Shown piece by piece: positions 15,669 to 24,368 of a stretch of 42,896 nt of DNA. Source of the stretch: Sphaerochaeta sp. UBA5849 (GTDB lineage Bacteria; Spirochaetota; Spirochaetia; Sphaerochaetales; Sphaerochaetaceae); the NCBI GenBank assembly GCA_002432715.1, contig DJGJ01000022.1, forward strand, positions 1-42,896. The letters run 5' to 3'. The notes beneath the pieces were generated by a model that made no database searches, had not been told where the DNA came from, and saw only the letters and a program-made list of their open reading frames with translations. A program made the position numbers and the translations under genes. Within the stretch, counting starts at the first letter, position 1. Each line of letters opens with the position of its first letter.

Positions 15669-17303
15669 GTGGCTGAGATTTATGTGATCGGGCACCGGAA
15701 TCCCGATATGGACAGCATCTGCGCTGCCTACAGTTATGCCTATCTGAAAAATAAGGTCGATCCTGGCAACACCTATATCCCTGTTCGTTGCGGAAGTCTC
15801 AATGATGCCACCAAGGCACAGTTTGAAAGACTCGGTGTCGCTCCTCCTCCCTTCATCAAGGATGTTCGCACGAAGGTGAGCAGCGTCACCAGGAAAGCCG
15901 ACTCGGTGGTGCAGGTCGACGACCCGGTCTATACCCTTGTCTCCTTTTATGGGACTTCCAGCCGCTCTTCCGTCGTTCCCGTAATGGAGGGTGAGAAGTA
16001 TCGCGGCCTGCTCAGCGTCGACGAGGTAAGCAGTTTCATCCTCAAGGAGAACAGCGGCAAGCGGCCGCTGTACCACTTCGTGGTTGATAATTTCCCCAAG
16101 GTGCTGAAGGGTTCTTTTTTAAGGAAAGGAGAGAGCAAGAGCTTCTCGGCACCCATCATGGTCGGAGCGATGCGCTATGTGGTGTTCTGCAGGCATATGG
16201 AGGCCCTTCAAGGCCAAGCTCCGATTTTGGTGGTTGGTGATAGGGAAGACCATATTAAAAAAGCTATCGAACTGCAAATTCCGGCTATTGTTCTTACTGG
16301 TATCGAACATGAAGTCACCAGCAATGTCGATTGGGACTCCTACCGTGGTACGGTATTCGTAAGTGCATTGGATACTGCCGAAACCTTGCGGCTTCTGCGC
16401 TTGAGCGTCCCGGTGGTCCAGCTAATGGTCCAAGATCCCCCAAGCCTTCAGGCCGACACCCTGTTCGAAGAAGCCAGGGACATCCTGGCCGAGAGTGAAT
16501 TCCGCGGCCTTCCTGTTTTTGATGGAAAGACCTACACAGGGTTTGTCACACGCCGTTGTTTTTTGCGCAAGCCGAAAACCAAGCTGATCATGGTGGACCA
16601 CAATGAGACCGAGCAGGGCGTGGAGGGACTGGAGGAGGCGGAGGTGGTGGAAATCATCGATCATCACCGCCTCGGCGCGGCAAAGACACGCAACCCTATT
16701 TTCATCTATTGTGAACCACTCGGTTCGACTTGTACCATCATATACAAGCTCTTCAACCGAAACGGCGTCCCCATCACGACCGAGGTGGCAAAAGTCCTGC
16801 TCAGCGGCATTATCAGCGATACCATCATGCTCAAGAGCCCGACCACCACGTTCGAGGATTACACTGCAGTCCAGGACTTGCTGGCCCTCGCACAAGTTGC
16901 CGACATGGTGAGCTTCGGACAAACCATGTTTGCAAGCGGTGCTTCCCTTGCCAAGGAGAATCCCCGCAAGATGTTGGAGTCCGATTTCAAGAAATACAGG
17001 GAACTGGGCGTAACCTTCGGAATCGGTCAGTGCGAGGTCACCACCCTCAGTGATGTGGATGACTACAAGGCTTCCTATCTTGCCGAGCTGGACAAGCTGA
17101 AGGTTGAGCACAACCTCGATTGGGCGATGTTCCTGATAACCGACGTCGTTCGGGAGAACAGCGTCCTCTTGATGACGAGCATGCCGATTGCTGAGCGCAA
17201 ACTTGCCTACAAGAAGGAGAGCGAAGGAAAATTCCTGCTTTCCGGGGTGCTGTCACGAAAGAAGCAGCTCCTGCCGGAGATCCTTCGGGTGCTGGAGGAG
17301 TAG
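15669..17303 (+). CDS. ppaC: Manganese-dependent family II inorganic pyrophosphatase with CBS and DRTGG regulatory domains
   Basis: A 544-residue enzyme that hydrolyses pyrophosphate to two phosphates. The DHH catalytic domain begins with VIGHRNPDMDSICAAY (metal ligands His9, Asp13, Asp15). It is interrupted by a regulatory insert of about 240 residues containing two CBS motifs with a DRTGG-like domain between them. The catalytic domain then resumes with VDHNE and IIDHHRLG and ends in a DHHA2 domain. In characterised CBS-pyrophosphatases the insert binds adenine nucleotides such as AMP, ADP or ApnA and controls activity. The GTG start has GAGGAG upstream; the ATG 24 bases earlier overlaps the promoter -10. 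The stop is two bases from the convergent rel stop. Confidence 0.93.
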   Translation: MAEIYVIGHRNPDMDSICAAYSYAYLKNKVDPGNTYIPVRCGSLNDATKAQFERLGVAPPPFIKDVRTKVSSVTRKADSVVQVDDPVYTLVSFYGTSSRSSVVPVMEGEKYRGLLSVDEVSSFILKENSGKRPLYHFVVDNFPKVLKGSFLRKGESKSFSAPIMVGAMRYVVFCRHMEALQGQAPILVVGDREDHIKKAIELQIPAIVLTGIEHEVTSNVDWDSYRGTVFVSALDTAETLRLLRLSVPVVQLMVQDPPSLQADTLFEEARDILAESEFRGLPVFDGKTYTGFVTRRCFLRKPKTKLIMVDHNETEQGVEGLEEAEVVEIIDHHRLGAAKTRNPIFIYCEPLGSTCTIIYKLFNRNGVPITTEVAKVLLSGIISDTIMLKSPTTTFEDYTAVQDLLALAQVADMVSFGQTMFASGASLAKENPRKMLESDFKKYRELGVTFGIGQCEVTTLSDVDDYKASYLAELDKLKVEHNLDWAMFLITDVVRENSVLLMTSMPIAERKLAYKKESEGKFLLSGVLSRKKQLLPEILRVLEE

Positions 17304-17305
17304 GG

Positions 17306-19333
17306 TTACTTGATCTCCGCAATGGTGTTGATCGAGGGAATGGTCTTGAGGTTCTTGATGATTTTCTTGAAGTCTTCCTCACGCTCGACTTCCATGGTGA
17401 AGGTGCCCATCAATTTGCCTTCCTCGTCATCGAACAGGCGTCCTTCAATGAGGTGGCCCTTGAACTTGCGCAGCGTACCTTCGATTTCTCCGAACAAGTC
17501 GTAGGTGCGCTTGCTGGTTACGCTGAAGCGTTTGGTGAGCTTGGGAAACTCCGTCTCCCACTCCACCTCGATCGAACGGTCGACGATTTCGCTCATGTTC
17601 TTGAGGTTCGGACAATCGCGCTTGTGTACAATGATGCCCCGTCCCCTGCTGATGTATCCCACAATGTCATCGCCTCGGACAGGCGAGCAGCACTGTGCGA
17701 TGTGAATCATCATATTCTTCTCATCACCGACACGGAACTTCATCCGTTTCGCATCGACGACCTGGCGTACAATGGTTTCGTCATCCATGACCGTGACGGG
17801 CGGCTGCGGCTCGAGCTTTCCAGGCGGTTCCACTACCTTGCGCTTGGCGATGATGTCCTTGTCGATGAGGATGTTTTCATCATACTTGTTCAGCCACGCC
17901 TTGATTTTTTTGCGCGCGCTGTTTGTTTGGGCGTAGCGCAGCCACTGCAGGTGGGGTCTCGCGTTTGGACTGGTCAAAATTTCAATGACTTGGGTGTTCT
18001 TAAGGGGAGCGTTGAGCGGGATGATCGACCCATCGGCTTTCGCCCCGGTGGTGTGATTGCCGACTTCGGTATGAATCTGATAGGCGAAGTCCAACGCCGT
18101 TGCGTTGGCCGGAAGCTCGACAATGTGGCCTTGCGGGGTGAACACATAGATGGTGTCTTTCAGCAGTTCTCCCTTGATGTCATCCATATACGATTCACTG
18201 GTCTCGATTTCATTCGACCAGGTCTTCAGCTTGCTGATGATCTTGGAGAACTGCTCGTTGTCCATCTTGGACCACGAACCGCTGTCGCTGCCTGTCTCGG
18301 CCTTATAGGACCAGTGGGCGGCGACACCGTACTCGGCGGTGAAATGCATCTCCTTGGTCCTGATCTGGATTTCCAGCAGCTTGCCGTCCAACGCCATGAC
18401 GGTTGTATGGAGGCTTTGGTAGTTGTTCGCCTTGGGCATGGCGATGTAGTCCTTGAATCGCCCTTCAATCGGGGGCCACAGGCGGTGCACAACCCCGAGG
18501 ATCGTGTAGCATTCGGTGACAGTGTTGCAGAGGATTCGAACGCCGAGGATATCGAATATCTCATCGATTTCCTTCTTGCGCTTCTTCATCTTCATGTAGA
18601 TCGAGTAGGTGTGCTTTGCACGGCTTGTGACGATGATGTCACTGAGGTTTGCATCACCGCAGGCTCGGTATATGGATTTCTCAATCCTGCTCAGGTATGC
18701 TTTCTGTTCGCTCTTTTTGGAGAGCAGGTACTCTTGTATGTAGTTGAAAGTATCGGGCTTGAGAATCTTCAAGCTGAGGTCCTCAAGCTCGTCCTTGAGC
18801 CAGGAGATGCCGAGCCGGTCGGCAAGCGGGGCGAAAATATCCAGCGTGTCGCCGGCGATCTCCCGAGCTCTCTCCGGGTTGAGATGCTGCAACGTACGCA
18901 TGTTGTGAAGCTTGTCGGCAAGCTTGATGATGATGACCCTGATGTCCTTGCTCATGGCGAAGAACATCTTGCGGATGGTCTCAGCCTCGGCCAAGCTCTT
19001 ATTCATCGTCTTGAGGTTGGCTATCTTGGTCTCACCCTCGACCATATCGGCTACACTCTGGCCGAAAAGCTCTTTCAGTTCCTCATAGGTGGTGGCGGTA
19101 TCCTCAAGGGTGTCGTGGAGAAGTCCTGCACAGATGGTATCGGCATCCATCTTCAACTGAATCAGGATCTCCCCTACAGCCAAGGGGTGGATGATGTAGG
19201 GCTCCCCGCTGGCTCTTTTCTGGTTCTCATGTTTGCCCGCCGCAAACGTGGCGGCAGCCAGGAATTTCTCTTGGTCGGTCTTGGAATACTTGAAGGCTTT
19301 TTGGATGAATCGTTCGATCAGCTGTTCGTACAT
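17306..19333 (-). CDS. rel: Bifunctional (p)ppGpp synthetase/hydrolase Rel
   Basis: A 675-residue stringent-response enzyme. The hydrolase HD domain is intact (His73-Asp74 and Glu77-Asp78 in LLHDTLEDT). The synthetase domain has SRAKHTYSIYMKM, RFKD (292-295), YQSLHT and LEIQIRT. The RxKD motif is the form found in bifunctional Rel/SpoT rather than RelA. A TGS domain (about 390-450) and a C-terminal ACT domain (about 600-675) follow. The region after TGS is somewhat short, giving a total below the usual 720-750. The ATG at 19333 is preferred over the in-frame ATG at 19348 because a G-rich site precedes it. It overlaps the end of prmC by 16 bases. As no other synthetase is seen here, it may be the main one. 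Confidence 0.95.
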   Translation of the reverse strand: MYEQLIERFIQKAFKYSKTDQEKFLAAATFAAGKHENQKRASGEPYIIHPLAVGEILIQLKMDADTICAGLLHDTLEDTATTYEELKELFGQSVADMVEGETKIANLKTMNKSLAEAETIRKMFFAMSKDIRVIIIKLADKLHNMRTLQHLNPERAREIAGDTLDIFAPLADRLGISWLKDELEDLSLKILKPDTFNYIQEYLLSKKSEQKAYLSRIEKSIYRACGDANLSDIIVTSRAKHTYSIYMKMKKRKKEIDEIFDILGVRILCNTVTECYTILGVVHRLWPPIEGRFKDYIAMPKANNYQSLHTTVMALDGKLLEIQIRTKEMHFTAEYGVAAHWSYKAETGSDSGSWSKMDNEQFSKIISKLKTWSNEIETSESYMDDIKGELLKDTIYVFTPQGHIVELPANATALDFAYQIHTEVGNHTTGAKADGSIIPLNAPLKNTQVIEILTSPNARPHLQWLRYAQTNSARKKIKAWLNKYDENILIDKDIIAKRKVVEPPGKLEPQPPVTVMDDETIVRQVVDAKRMKFRVGDEKNMMIHIAQCCSPVRGDDIVGYISRGRGIIVHKRDCPNLKNMSEIVDRSIEVEWETEFPKLTKRFSVTSKRTYDLFGEIEGTLRKFKGHLIEGRLFDDEEGKLMGTFTMEVEREEDFKKIIKNLKTIPSINTIAEIK

Positions 19334-20175
19334 GCAAGGACCCCCCATACGACTCGATCGCGCCCTGACAAGTCGCGCTCAATTCTTACATCGCTGAATC
19401 GACGTGAAGCAAGGAGTGCCGCGACATCCTCCGCCTGCCGATAATCACACTCCAAGAACAAGGCTCCACCGGCCGCAAGGTGGTTCACACTCTCGTCGAC
19501 CAGCGTCCTGATGAGAGCAAGCCCGTCCTCATGAAAGCCTTCAAGAGCAAGCCTTGGCTCCCACCGTACCTCTTGGGAAACTTCGTCGCACCACGAGGTT
19601 GTGAGATAGGGTGGGTTGCTGACGATGATATCATAGTTTGCATCGGTAGGGGAGAGCAGATTCCCTTGCAAGATTGTCACTGGCTTGGTGAGCAGGCGCT
19701 TTGCATTCTCCCTTGCGACGGACAAGGCCCCTTCGCTGATGTCGCAGAGCGTTATCTCGGCGTCCAGTTCAAGTGCCAAGGTTATGCCGATGCATCCACT
19801 GCCGGTGCATACATCGATGATTGAAGGTGCGCGATACCTTTTCCTGGAGTACCCGATGACTGCCTCTATGAGGGTTTCTGTGTCGGGGCGGGGTATGAGC
19901 ACCCGCTCATCGACGAAAAAGTCACGCCCGAAGAACTCCTTGCTTTCGAGGATGTAGGCCATCGGCTTGTGCTGGAGACGCTCGTCACGAATCGAGGCAA
20001 GTTCTTCCAATTGGGAATCGGAAAGCTTTCGATCGTAGAGAAGAATCTGTTTGGCTTGGTCCAAACCCGTTGCCTTCTGGAGCAGAAGTCGTGCATCAAG
20101 GTCGCACGTGGAACCCAGCCCCGCCGTCTTGAGCAAAGCGGCGGTTTCAACTTTCCACGCTTGGATGGTCTGCAC
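19318..20175 (-). CDS. prmC: Release factor glutamine methyltransferase
   Basis: A 285-residue SAM-dependent enzyme that methylates the Gln of the GGQ motif of release factors. SAM motif I is DVCTGSGCIG (121-130) and the catalytic NPPY is at 187-190. The start is a GTG with GGAAGG eight bases upstream, four bases after the prfA stop. The prfA-prmC order is widely conserved and pairs the enzyme with its substrate. The end overlaps rel. Confidence 0.95.
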   Translation of the reverse strand: MQTIQAWKVETAALLKTAGLGSTCDLDARLLLQKATGLDQAKQILLYDRKLSDSQLEELASIRDERLQHKPMAYILESKEFFGRDFFVDERVLIPRPDTETLIEAVIGYSRKRYRAPSIIDVCTGSGCIGITLALELDAEITLCDISEGALSVARENAKRLLTKPVTILQGNLLSPTDANYDIIVSNPPYLTTSWCDEVSQEVRWEPRLALEGFHEDGLALIRTLVDESVNHLAAGGALFLECDYRQAEDVAALLASRRFSDVRIERDLSGRDRVVWGVLACTNS

Positions 20176-20179
20176 TGTA

Positions 20180-21244
20180 TCAACCTTCCTTCAAGGCAGC
20201 CTCACCGGCGGCGATTTTCAGCGCTTCGATCACCTCGTCAAGCTGACCTGCCATGATGAGCTCAAGCTTGTACAGTGTAAGGTTGATACGATGATCGGTA
20301 AGTCTGTTCTGGGGGAAATTGTACGTCCTGATGCGTTCGCTGCGGTCACCGCTGCCGACTTGATTCTTTCTAGCTTCGGCCCGTTCCCGGTTTTTCTTCT
20401 CTTCCTCCAGGTCATAGAGGCGTGAGCGAAGCACCCGCAAGGCCTTGGCCCTGTTCTTGATCTGGCTCTTCTCATCCTGGCAGATAACCACCAATCCGGT
20501 GGGGAGGTGGGTCATCCTTACTGCACTGTCGGTTGTGTTGACACACTGCCCGCCGGGGCCTCCTGCACGCATGACGTCGATCTTCAAATCCTCTTGGCGG
20601 ATTTCAATATCGGTCTCTTCCGCTTCGGGAAGGACTGCAACGGTGACGGCGCTGGTATGAATTCTTCCCCCGTTTTCAGTCTCGGGGACTCGTTGGACAC
20701 GGTGCACCCCGCTTTCCCACCTCAGCGAACCATAGACATCCTTTCCACTGATGGAAACGACCAGCTCCTTGTATCCCCCGATACCGGTTTCATTGGAGGA
20801 GAGAATCTCCATTTTCCAACCCTTCGCATCGGCATAATGAGAATACATTCTGTACAGGTCCGCAGCAAACAGGGCGGCCTCTTCGCCACCGGTTCCGGCA
20901 CGGATTTCCATGATGATGTCCTTGCCTTCCAAGGGATCGGGGGGTATGAGCAGAACCTTGGTTTTCTGTTCGCACACGACCAGTTCCTTTTCAAGCTCAT
21001 GAAGTTCTTCGCGGGTCATCTCCAGCATTTCCTGATCAGTCTCATCCTTCATGAGCTGATGTGCTTCATTGATCTGGGTATTCAATGAGCGCATCAACCT
21101 CAACTGGTCGATGATGGGAGCAAGATGCGATCGCTCCTGGTTGAGGCTTTTATAAAGTTTCATGTCCTGCATGGTTTCAGGACGGCTTAGTTTATCGTCT
21201 ATTTCTGCGAGTTGTTTCTCATACTCGGGCAGTTTCTTCAGCAT
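20180..21244 (-). CDS. prfA: Peptide chain release factor 1
   Basis: A 354-residue class I release factor that reads UAA and UAG. It carries GGQ (231-233, in AGGPGGQCVNTTDSAVR) and the stop-codon-reading PxT as PET (187-189). The HTSAVTVAVLPE segment follows as usual. The length is typical. An AGGAG site lies before the ATG. The methyltransferase prmC follows immediately. Confidence 0.96.
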   Translation of the reverse strand: MLKKLPEYEKQLAEIDDKLSRPETMQDMKLYKSLNQERSHLAPIIDQLRLMRSLNTQINEAHQLMKDETDQEMLEMTREELHELEKELVVCEQKTKVLLIPPDPLEGKDIIMEIRAGTGGEEAALFAADLYRMYSHYADAKGWKMEILSSNETGIGGYKELVVSISGKDVYGSLRWESGVHRVQRVPETENGGRIHTSAVTVAVLPEAEETDIEIRQEDLKIDVMRAGGPGGQCVNTTDSAVRMTHLPTGLVVICQDEKSQIKNRAKALRVLRSRLYDLEEEKKNRERAEARKNQVGSGDRSERIRTYNFPQNRLTDHRINLTLYKLELIMAGQLDEVIEALKIAAGEAALKEG

Positions 21245-21263
21245 TCGTCTCTCCTACAAGTAA

Positions 21264-21269
21264 AGTATA
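21264..21269 (-). promoter_or_regulatory. Possible -10 element for the prfA-prmC-rel transcript
   Basis: TATACT on the minus strand (5/6) lies 19 bases before the prfA ATG. The -35 at the right spacing (TATGCA) is poor. Support is limited to the -10 and its position. Confidence 0.3.
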
Positions 21270-21298
21270 CAAAACCGCTGGCTCTTTGCATAGCGTTG

Positions 21299-22660
21299 CT
21301 AGATATCCAGTTGGGAGAGTGCAAGACGATTCTTTTTGATCTGGTCGGCATCGAGCCGGTTCATCCTAAGAAAGAGCAATCCTCCCAGCAGGAAAAACAC
21401 GGCGGGAATGAGTCCCATATGCAGTCGTATTCCCCACCGTGCCGACTCGGTTATGAGCTGGTCGTCAAAGCCGGTGAGCTTGTGCACCACAAAGAATACG
21501 ATGGCCTGGCTTGCATAGCTGAAACGCATGAAAAATGCCCTGATACCCAAGACGACCCCATCATCACGGCGCTTTTGCTCAACTACCAGGCTATCGATGA
21601 CATCGGCCATGGCCGGGCTCATGAAGGTCCAGAACCCGCCAAAACCAAGACCCCAGAGTGTCATGCCAACGATGAAGGAACCAGCATTGGGAAGAAAGGT
21701 GAGCGGCAGGGCAAAGAGGGCGAGGGCAAAACTGGAGAGAATGAGCATGCGCTGATTGTTCTTGATCTTCTTGGCGATACGGGTCCACAAAAGGATGGAG
21801 AGCAGGGTGCCGACAAGCATGCCGGCGAAAATCGGGGTGGCCTGCGTGCTTTTGCCTCCCAGTACATACTTGACCACATAGTTGACGCTGGCGGTCATCA
21901 GCATGCACCCGCTTTGGTAGCAGAACAAGAGGATTACGAAAGCAAGCAGATTGCGGTTTTTCAGTGCCTTGCGCATTTGGCTGAAAAAGGGAGGAGCCTC
22001 TTTGGTGTGTTGCTCGGAAAACCGGTTGATCATCTGCTTGGTCTCAGAGACACCATAGCTCAAACCCAAGGTGCACGCTATGCTGATTGCTGCAATGACG
22101 ATGGCGCAAACTTGATAACTTGCCCTTACTCCATAGGAGAAAAAGAGCGGTGGGATGATGAACCCGGCGGCAATGCCCAGTACGCCGATGCCCGTTCCGA
22201 TGGCGGCTGTGGTGGTCCTCTCCTTGTCGGTGCGGAACTTGTCAGGATACAAGCTCTGATAGTTGACTTCCCACAGGGAATACAGGCCGTCGTACAGGCA
22301 GATGGTGATGACCATCCACAGAAAGACGGGCAAAGGCTGTTTTTTTGCATCCCAGGATGCGGGCACTGAAAAAATCATGATGAAAGCGAGGCTGCAAAGC
22401 ACCAAGCCGCCCATGATCCAGACAAACCGCCTGCCGAATTTTTTGGACAACGGTGCCGTCTTGTTCGTCATATAACCGATGATCGGGTCGTTGACGGCAT
22501 TCCAAACCGAATAAATCACTGTAGCCAGGGCGGCATACGCACCTGACAAGCCCACTTCGGTCTCATAGAACATGAATACAATCGATCCAAACGCCCCGGT
22601 GAGAAACTCGGCGATGAACTTGCCCATCCCGTAGGAGACCATGATGCCTTTCTTGACCAT
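21299..22660 (-). CDS. GPH-type (MelB-like) sugar:cation symporter
   Basis: A 453-residue inner-membrane transporter of the major facilitator superfamily with about twelve hydrophobic segments. The start region SYGMGKFIAEFLTG and the motif NAVNDPIIGYM, followed by a basic loop KKFGRRF, are characteristic of the glycoside-pentoside-hexuronide family. The substrate is probably a sugar or glycoside taken up with Na+ or H+, but it cannot be named. An ATG 54 bases upstream is in frame; the chosen ATG has GAGGAAGGG eight bases before it. A near-consensus promoter lies just upstream, so it can be transcribed apart from the regulator gene behind it. Confidence 0.88.
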   Translation of the reverse strand: MVKKGIMVSYGMGKFIAEFLTGAFGSIVFMFYETEVGLSGAYAALATVIYSVWNAVNDPIIGYMTNKTAPLSKKFGRRFVWIMGGLVLCSLAFIMIFSVPASWDAKKQPLPVFLWMVITICLYDGLYSLWEVNYQSLYPDKFRTDKERTTTAAIGTGIGVLGIAAGFIIPPLFFSYGVRASYQVCAIVIAAISIACTLGLSYGVSETKQMINRFSEQHTKEAPPFFSQMRKALKNRNLLAFVILLFCYQSGCMLMTASVNYVVKYVLGGKSTQATPIFAGMLVGTLLSILLWTRIAKKIKNNQRMLILSSFALALFALPLTFLPNAGSFIVGMTLWGLGFGGFWTFMSPAMADVIDSLVVEQKRRDDGVVLGIRAFFMRFSYASQAIVFFVVHKLTGFDDQLITESARWGIRLHMGLIPAVFFLLGGLLFLRMNRLDADQIKKNRLALSQLDI

Positions 22661-22685
22661 ATGTGATGCCCTTCCTCTTCTTTTC

Positions 22686-22714
22686 CTTATACCGTAGAGA
22701 GAGGGGTGTGTCAA
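22686..22714 (-). promoter_or_regulatory. Near-consensus promoter for the GPH symporter
   Basis: On the minus strand TTGACA (22714-22709, 6/6) and TATAAG (22691-22686, 5/6) are separated by 17 bases. The site lies in the 66-base gap after the regulator stop. The predicted start near 22680 gives a leader of about 20 bases. Confidence 0.75.
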
Positions 22715-22726
22715 AGCAAAAGAGGG

Positions 22727-23299
22727 TTATCGCTTGTCGACTGTGAATCGCACCACCATGTGTACGGTTGCCGGCTGGTTGCTCTCATTGGTTATAGAGT
22801 GTTCGATATCGCAGTGATAGACCAAAAAATCACCTTTCTTGATCTCGGCGACATTCTCCCCGACCTGTACTTTCACAGCTCCCTTTACTACGGTCAAGAA
22901 TTCCTGGGTGCCGGGGTAGTGGGGTTCACTTGCGAGCTTGCTGTGAGGTTCGAAGGTGAGCAGGTACATCTCCAGCTCCTCGACCATGTTCAAGGGACTG
23001 AGGATGCGGATGGAGACTCCATTGTCACGGGTCTCCATTTTGGGGGCATCGTCGCCGGCGGGATTGAGACTGAACACCCTCTTGGGCTGGTCGTCGGTAT
23101 CGAGCAAGTCGTTGAGCTCAACATTCAGGCCGCGGGCTATCTTCCAAACGGTAGCTACGGTAGGATTGACCTTGTCGGATTCTATCTGGCTGAGCATGGC
23201 CTTGGAGACACCTGAACGCTCAGAGAGCACATTGAGGGTAAGTTTGCGGCTGCTGCGTATCCGTTGGATGTTTTTGCCGATCATCGGAGGGTTTTCCAT
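22727..23299 (-). CDS. XRE-family transcriptional regulator with C-terminal cupin domain
   Basis: A 190-residue DNA-binding protein. A helix-turn-helix domain occupies about residues 8-62 (LSERSGVSKAMLSQIESDKVNPTVATVWKIA region). A cupin fold at about 105-185 includes PHYPGTQEFLTVVKG and HCDIEHSITN-type strands. Regulators with this layout often sense small metabolites and control amino acid, amine or sugar genes. In-frame ATGs lie upstream; AGGAG seven bases before the ATG at 23299 fixes the start. It is divergent from tdh-kbl, whose promoter carries a near-perfect palindrome, and it precedes the GPH symporter. It is the most likely regulator of tdh-kbl, by inference. Confidence 0.9.
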   Translation of the reverse strand: MENPPMIGKNIQRIRSSRKLTLNVLSERSGVSKAMLSQIESDKVNPTVATVWKIARGLNVELNDLLDTDDQPKRVFSLNPAGDDAPKMETRDNGVSIRILSPLNMVEELEMYLLTFEPHSKLASEPHYPGTQEFLTVVKGAVKVQVGENVAEIKKGDFLVYHCDIEHSITNESNQPATVHMVVRFTVDKR

Positions 23300-23325
23300 C
23301 TCACTGCTCCTGCTGGGTAAAAAGT

Positions 23326-23354
23326 TTGACATAGTGAATTAGGTTTATTATAAT
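23326..23354 (+). promoter_or_regulatory. Perfect-consensus sigma-70 promoter of tdh-kbl
   Basis: TTGACA (23326-23331) and TATAAT (23349-23354) are separated by exactly 17 bases; both match consensus at 6/6. The transcript should start near 23361, giving a leader of about 57 bases with GGAGGT at 23408-23413 before the tdh ATG. Such a strong promoter would normally need a repressor, and a palindromic site overlaps its -10. Confidence 0.88.
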
Positions 23355-23371
23355 GAACATGTTCATTGTAA
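23348..23371. promoter_or_regulatory. Palindromic operator over the tdh-kbl -10 and start site
   Basis: The core AATGAACATGTTCATT (23352-23367) is a perfect 16-bp palindrome. Extended to 23348-23371 it has 12-base arms with one mismatched pair. It covers the -10 hexamer and the predicted start, the classical place for a repressor. The adjacent XRE-cupin gene encodes the probable binder. The half-site spacing differs from the GAAC-N4-GTTC form of LexA boxes. Confidence 0.8.
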
Positions 23372-23417
23372 GCCGGGTTGTCTGCCTTGTCAAGAAAAGC
23401 GCTCGTCGGAGGTCGCT

Positions 23418-24368
23418 ATGAAGAACATCCTGATCATCGGTTCATTGGGCCAATTGGGCTCTGAAATAGCTTTGGAGTGTCGCAAACGATACGGCGATGA
23501 CCATGTCGTACTGACCGATATCCGCAATGATGTCAACAAACCTTTGGTGGAAGGCGGGCCTTTCTATCTTGTTGACGCCCGCGATGGACAGAGTGTGGAT
23601 GCGATTGTCAAGAAACATGATATCGACACCATCTACCATTTGGCTGCAGTACTTTCTGCAAGGGCGGAGAAAGATCCCCTGAATGCCTGGAATCTGAACA
23701 TAGGAGGCTTGATCGCCACCCTCGAGGTTGCCAAAGCCAACGGTTGTGCGGTTTTCACCCCCTCCTCGATCGGGGCTTTCGGCCCGACCACCCCCAAGCA
23801 GTTTACACCCCAGGATACAATCCAGCGGCCGACATCGATCTATGGAGTCACCAAGGTCGCCGGCGAGCTTCTTTGTGACTACTACTACCACAAATTCGAT
23901 GTCGACACCCGTGGCATCCGCTTTCCCGGGGTCATCAGCAATCTTACACCCCCGGGAGGAGGAACCACCGACTATGCAGTAGAAATCTACTACGAGGCGG
24001 TCAAGAACCACCACTATACGTGTTTTCTTCGCGGAGACACCTACCTCGATATGATTTACATGCCCGACGCGGTACAAGCAGCCATCCAGATCATGGAAGC
24101 CAATCCCGCCAGGCTGCGCCATCGCAATGCATTCAACATCGCTGCCATGAGCTTCTGTCCCGAAGAACAGGCTGCCTACATCCGTACGCATATTCCTGAT
24201 TTTACCATCAGCTATGATATCGATCCGGTCAAGCAGGCCATCGCCGACTCTTGGCCTGACAGTCTGGAAGACTATGCCGCCCGGGTTGAGTGGGATTGGA
24301 AACCCCGATACGACCTGGCAACCATGACAGCGGACATGCTGGCTACCATCCAAAGGAGGGGGGTATGA
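23418..24368 (+). CDS. tdh: L-threonine 3-dehydrogenase, SDR/epimerase type
   Basis: A 316-residue NAD-dependent short-chain dehydrogenase. The Rossmann motif GSLGQLG is at residues 8-14 and the catalytic Tyr142/Lys146 lie in SIYGVTKVAGE, with SS at 116-117. It belongs to the epimerase-like Tdh group, not to the zinc alcohol-dehydrogenase group of E. coli. It would oxidise threonine to 2-amino-3-oxobutyrate. The assignment is strengthened by the four-base overlap with kbl, which uses that product. GGAGGT precedes the ATG. Confidence 0.92.
   Translation: MKNILIIGSLGQLGSEIALECRKRYGDDHVVLTDIRNDVNKPLVEGGPFYLVDARDGQSVDAIVKKHDIDTIYHLAAVLSARAEKDPLNAWNLNIGGLIATLEVAKANGCAVFTPSSIGAFGPTTPKQFTPQDTIQRPTSIYGVTKVAGELLCDYYYHKFDVDTRGIRFPGVISNLTPPGGGTTDYAVEIYYEAVKNHHYTCFLRGDTYLDMIYMPDAVQAAIQIMEANPARLRHRNAFNIAAMSFCPEEQAAYIRTHIPDFTISYDIDPVKQAIADSWPDSLEDYAARVEWDWKPRYDLATMTADMLATIQRRGV

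Noticed and set aside
17453..19444. A 663-codon open frame on the plus strand opposite rel
   Set aside because: It is the antisense shadow of rel, which has complete HD, synthetase, TGS and ACT domains. The antisense product has no recognisable motif or ribosome site.
21212..22369. A 385-codon open frame on the plus strand opposite the GPH symporter and the prfA start
   Set aside because: The translation is highly charged and low in complexity with no family match, whereas the minus-strand frame has clear transporter motifs. Considered a shadow.
23352..23367. LexA (SOS) box, because of GAAC...GTTC half-sites
   Set aside because: The half-sites are two bases apart rather than the four of Gram-positive type LexA boxes, and the genes controlled are metabolic. 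A local XRE-cupin regulator is a better candidate.
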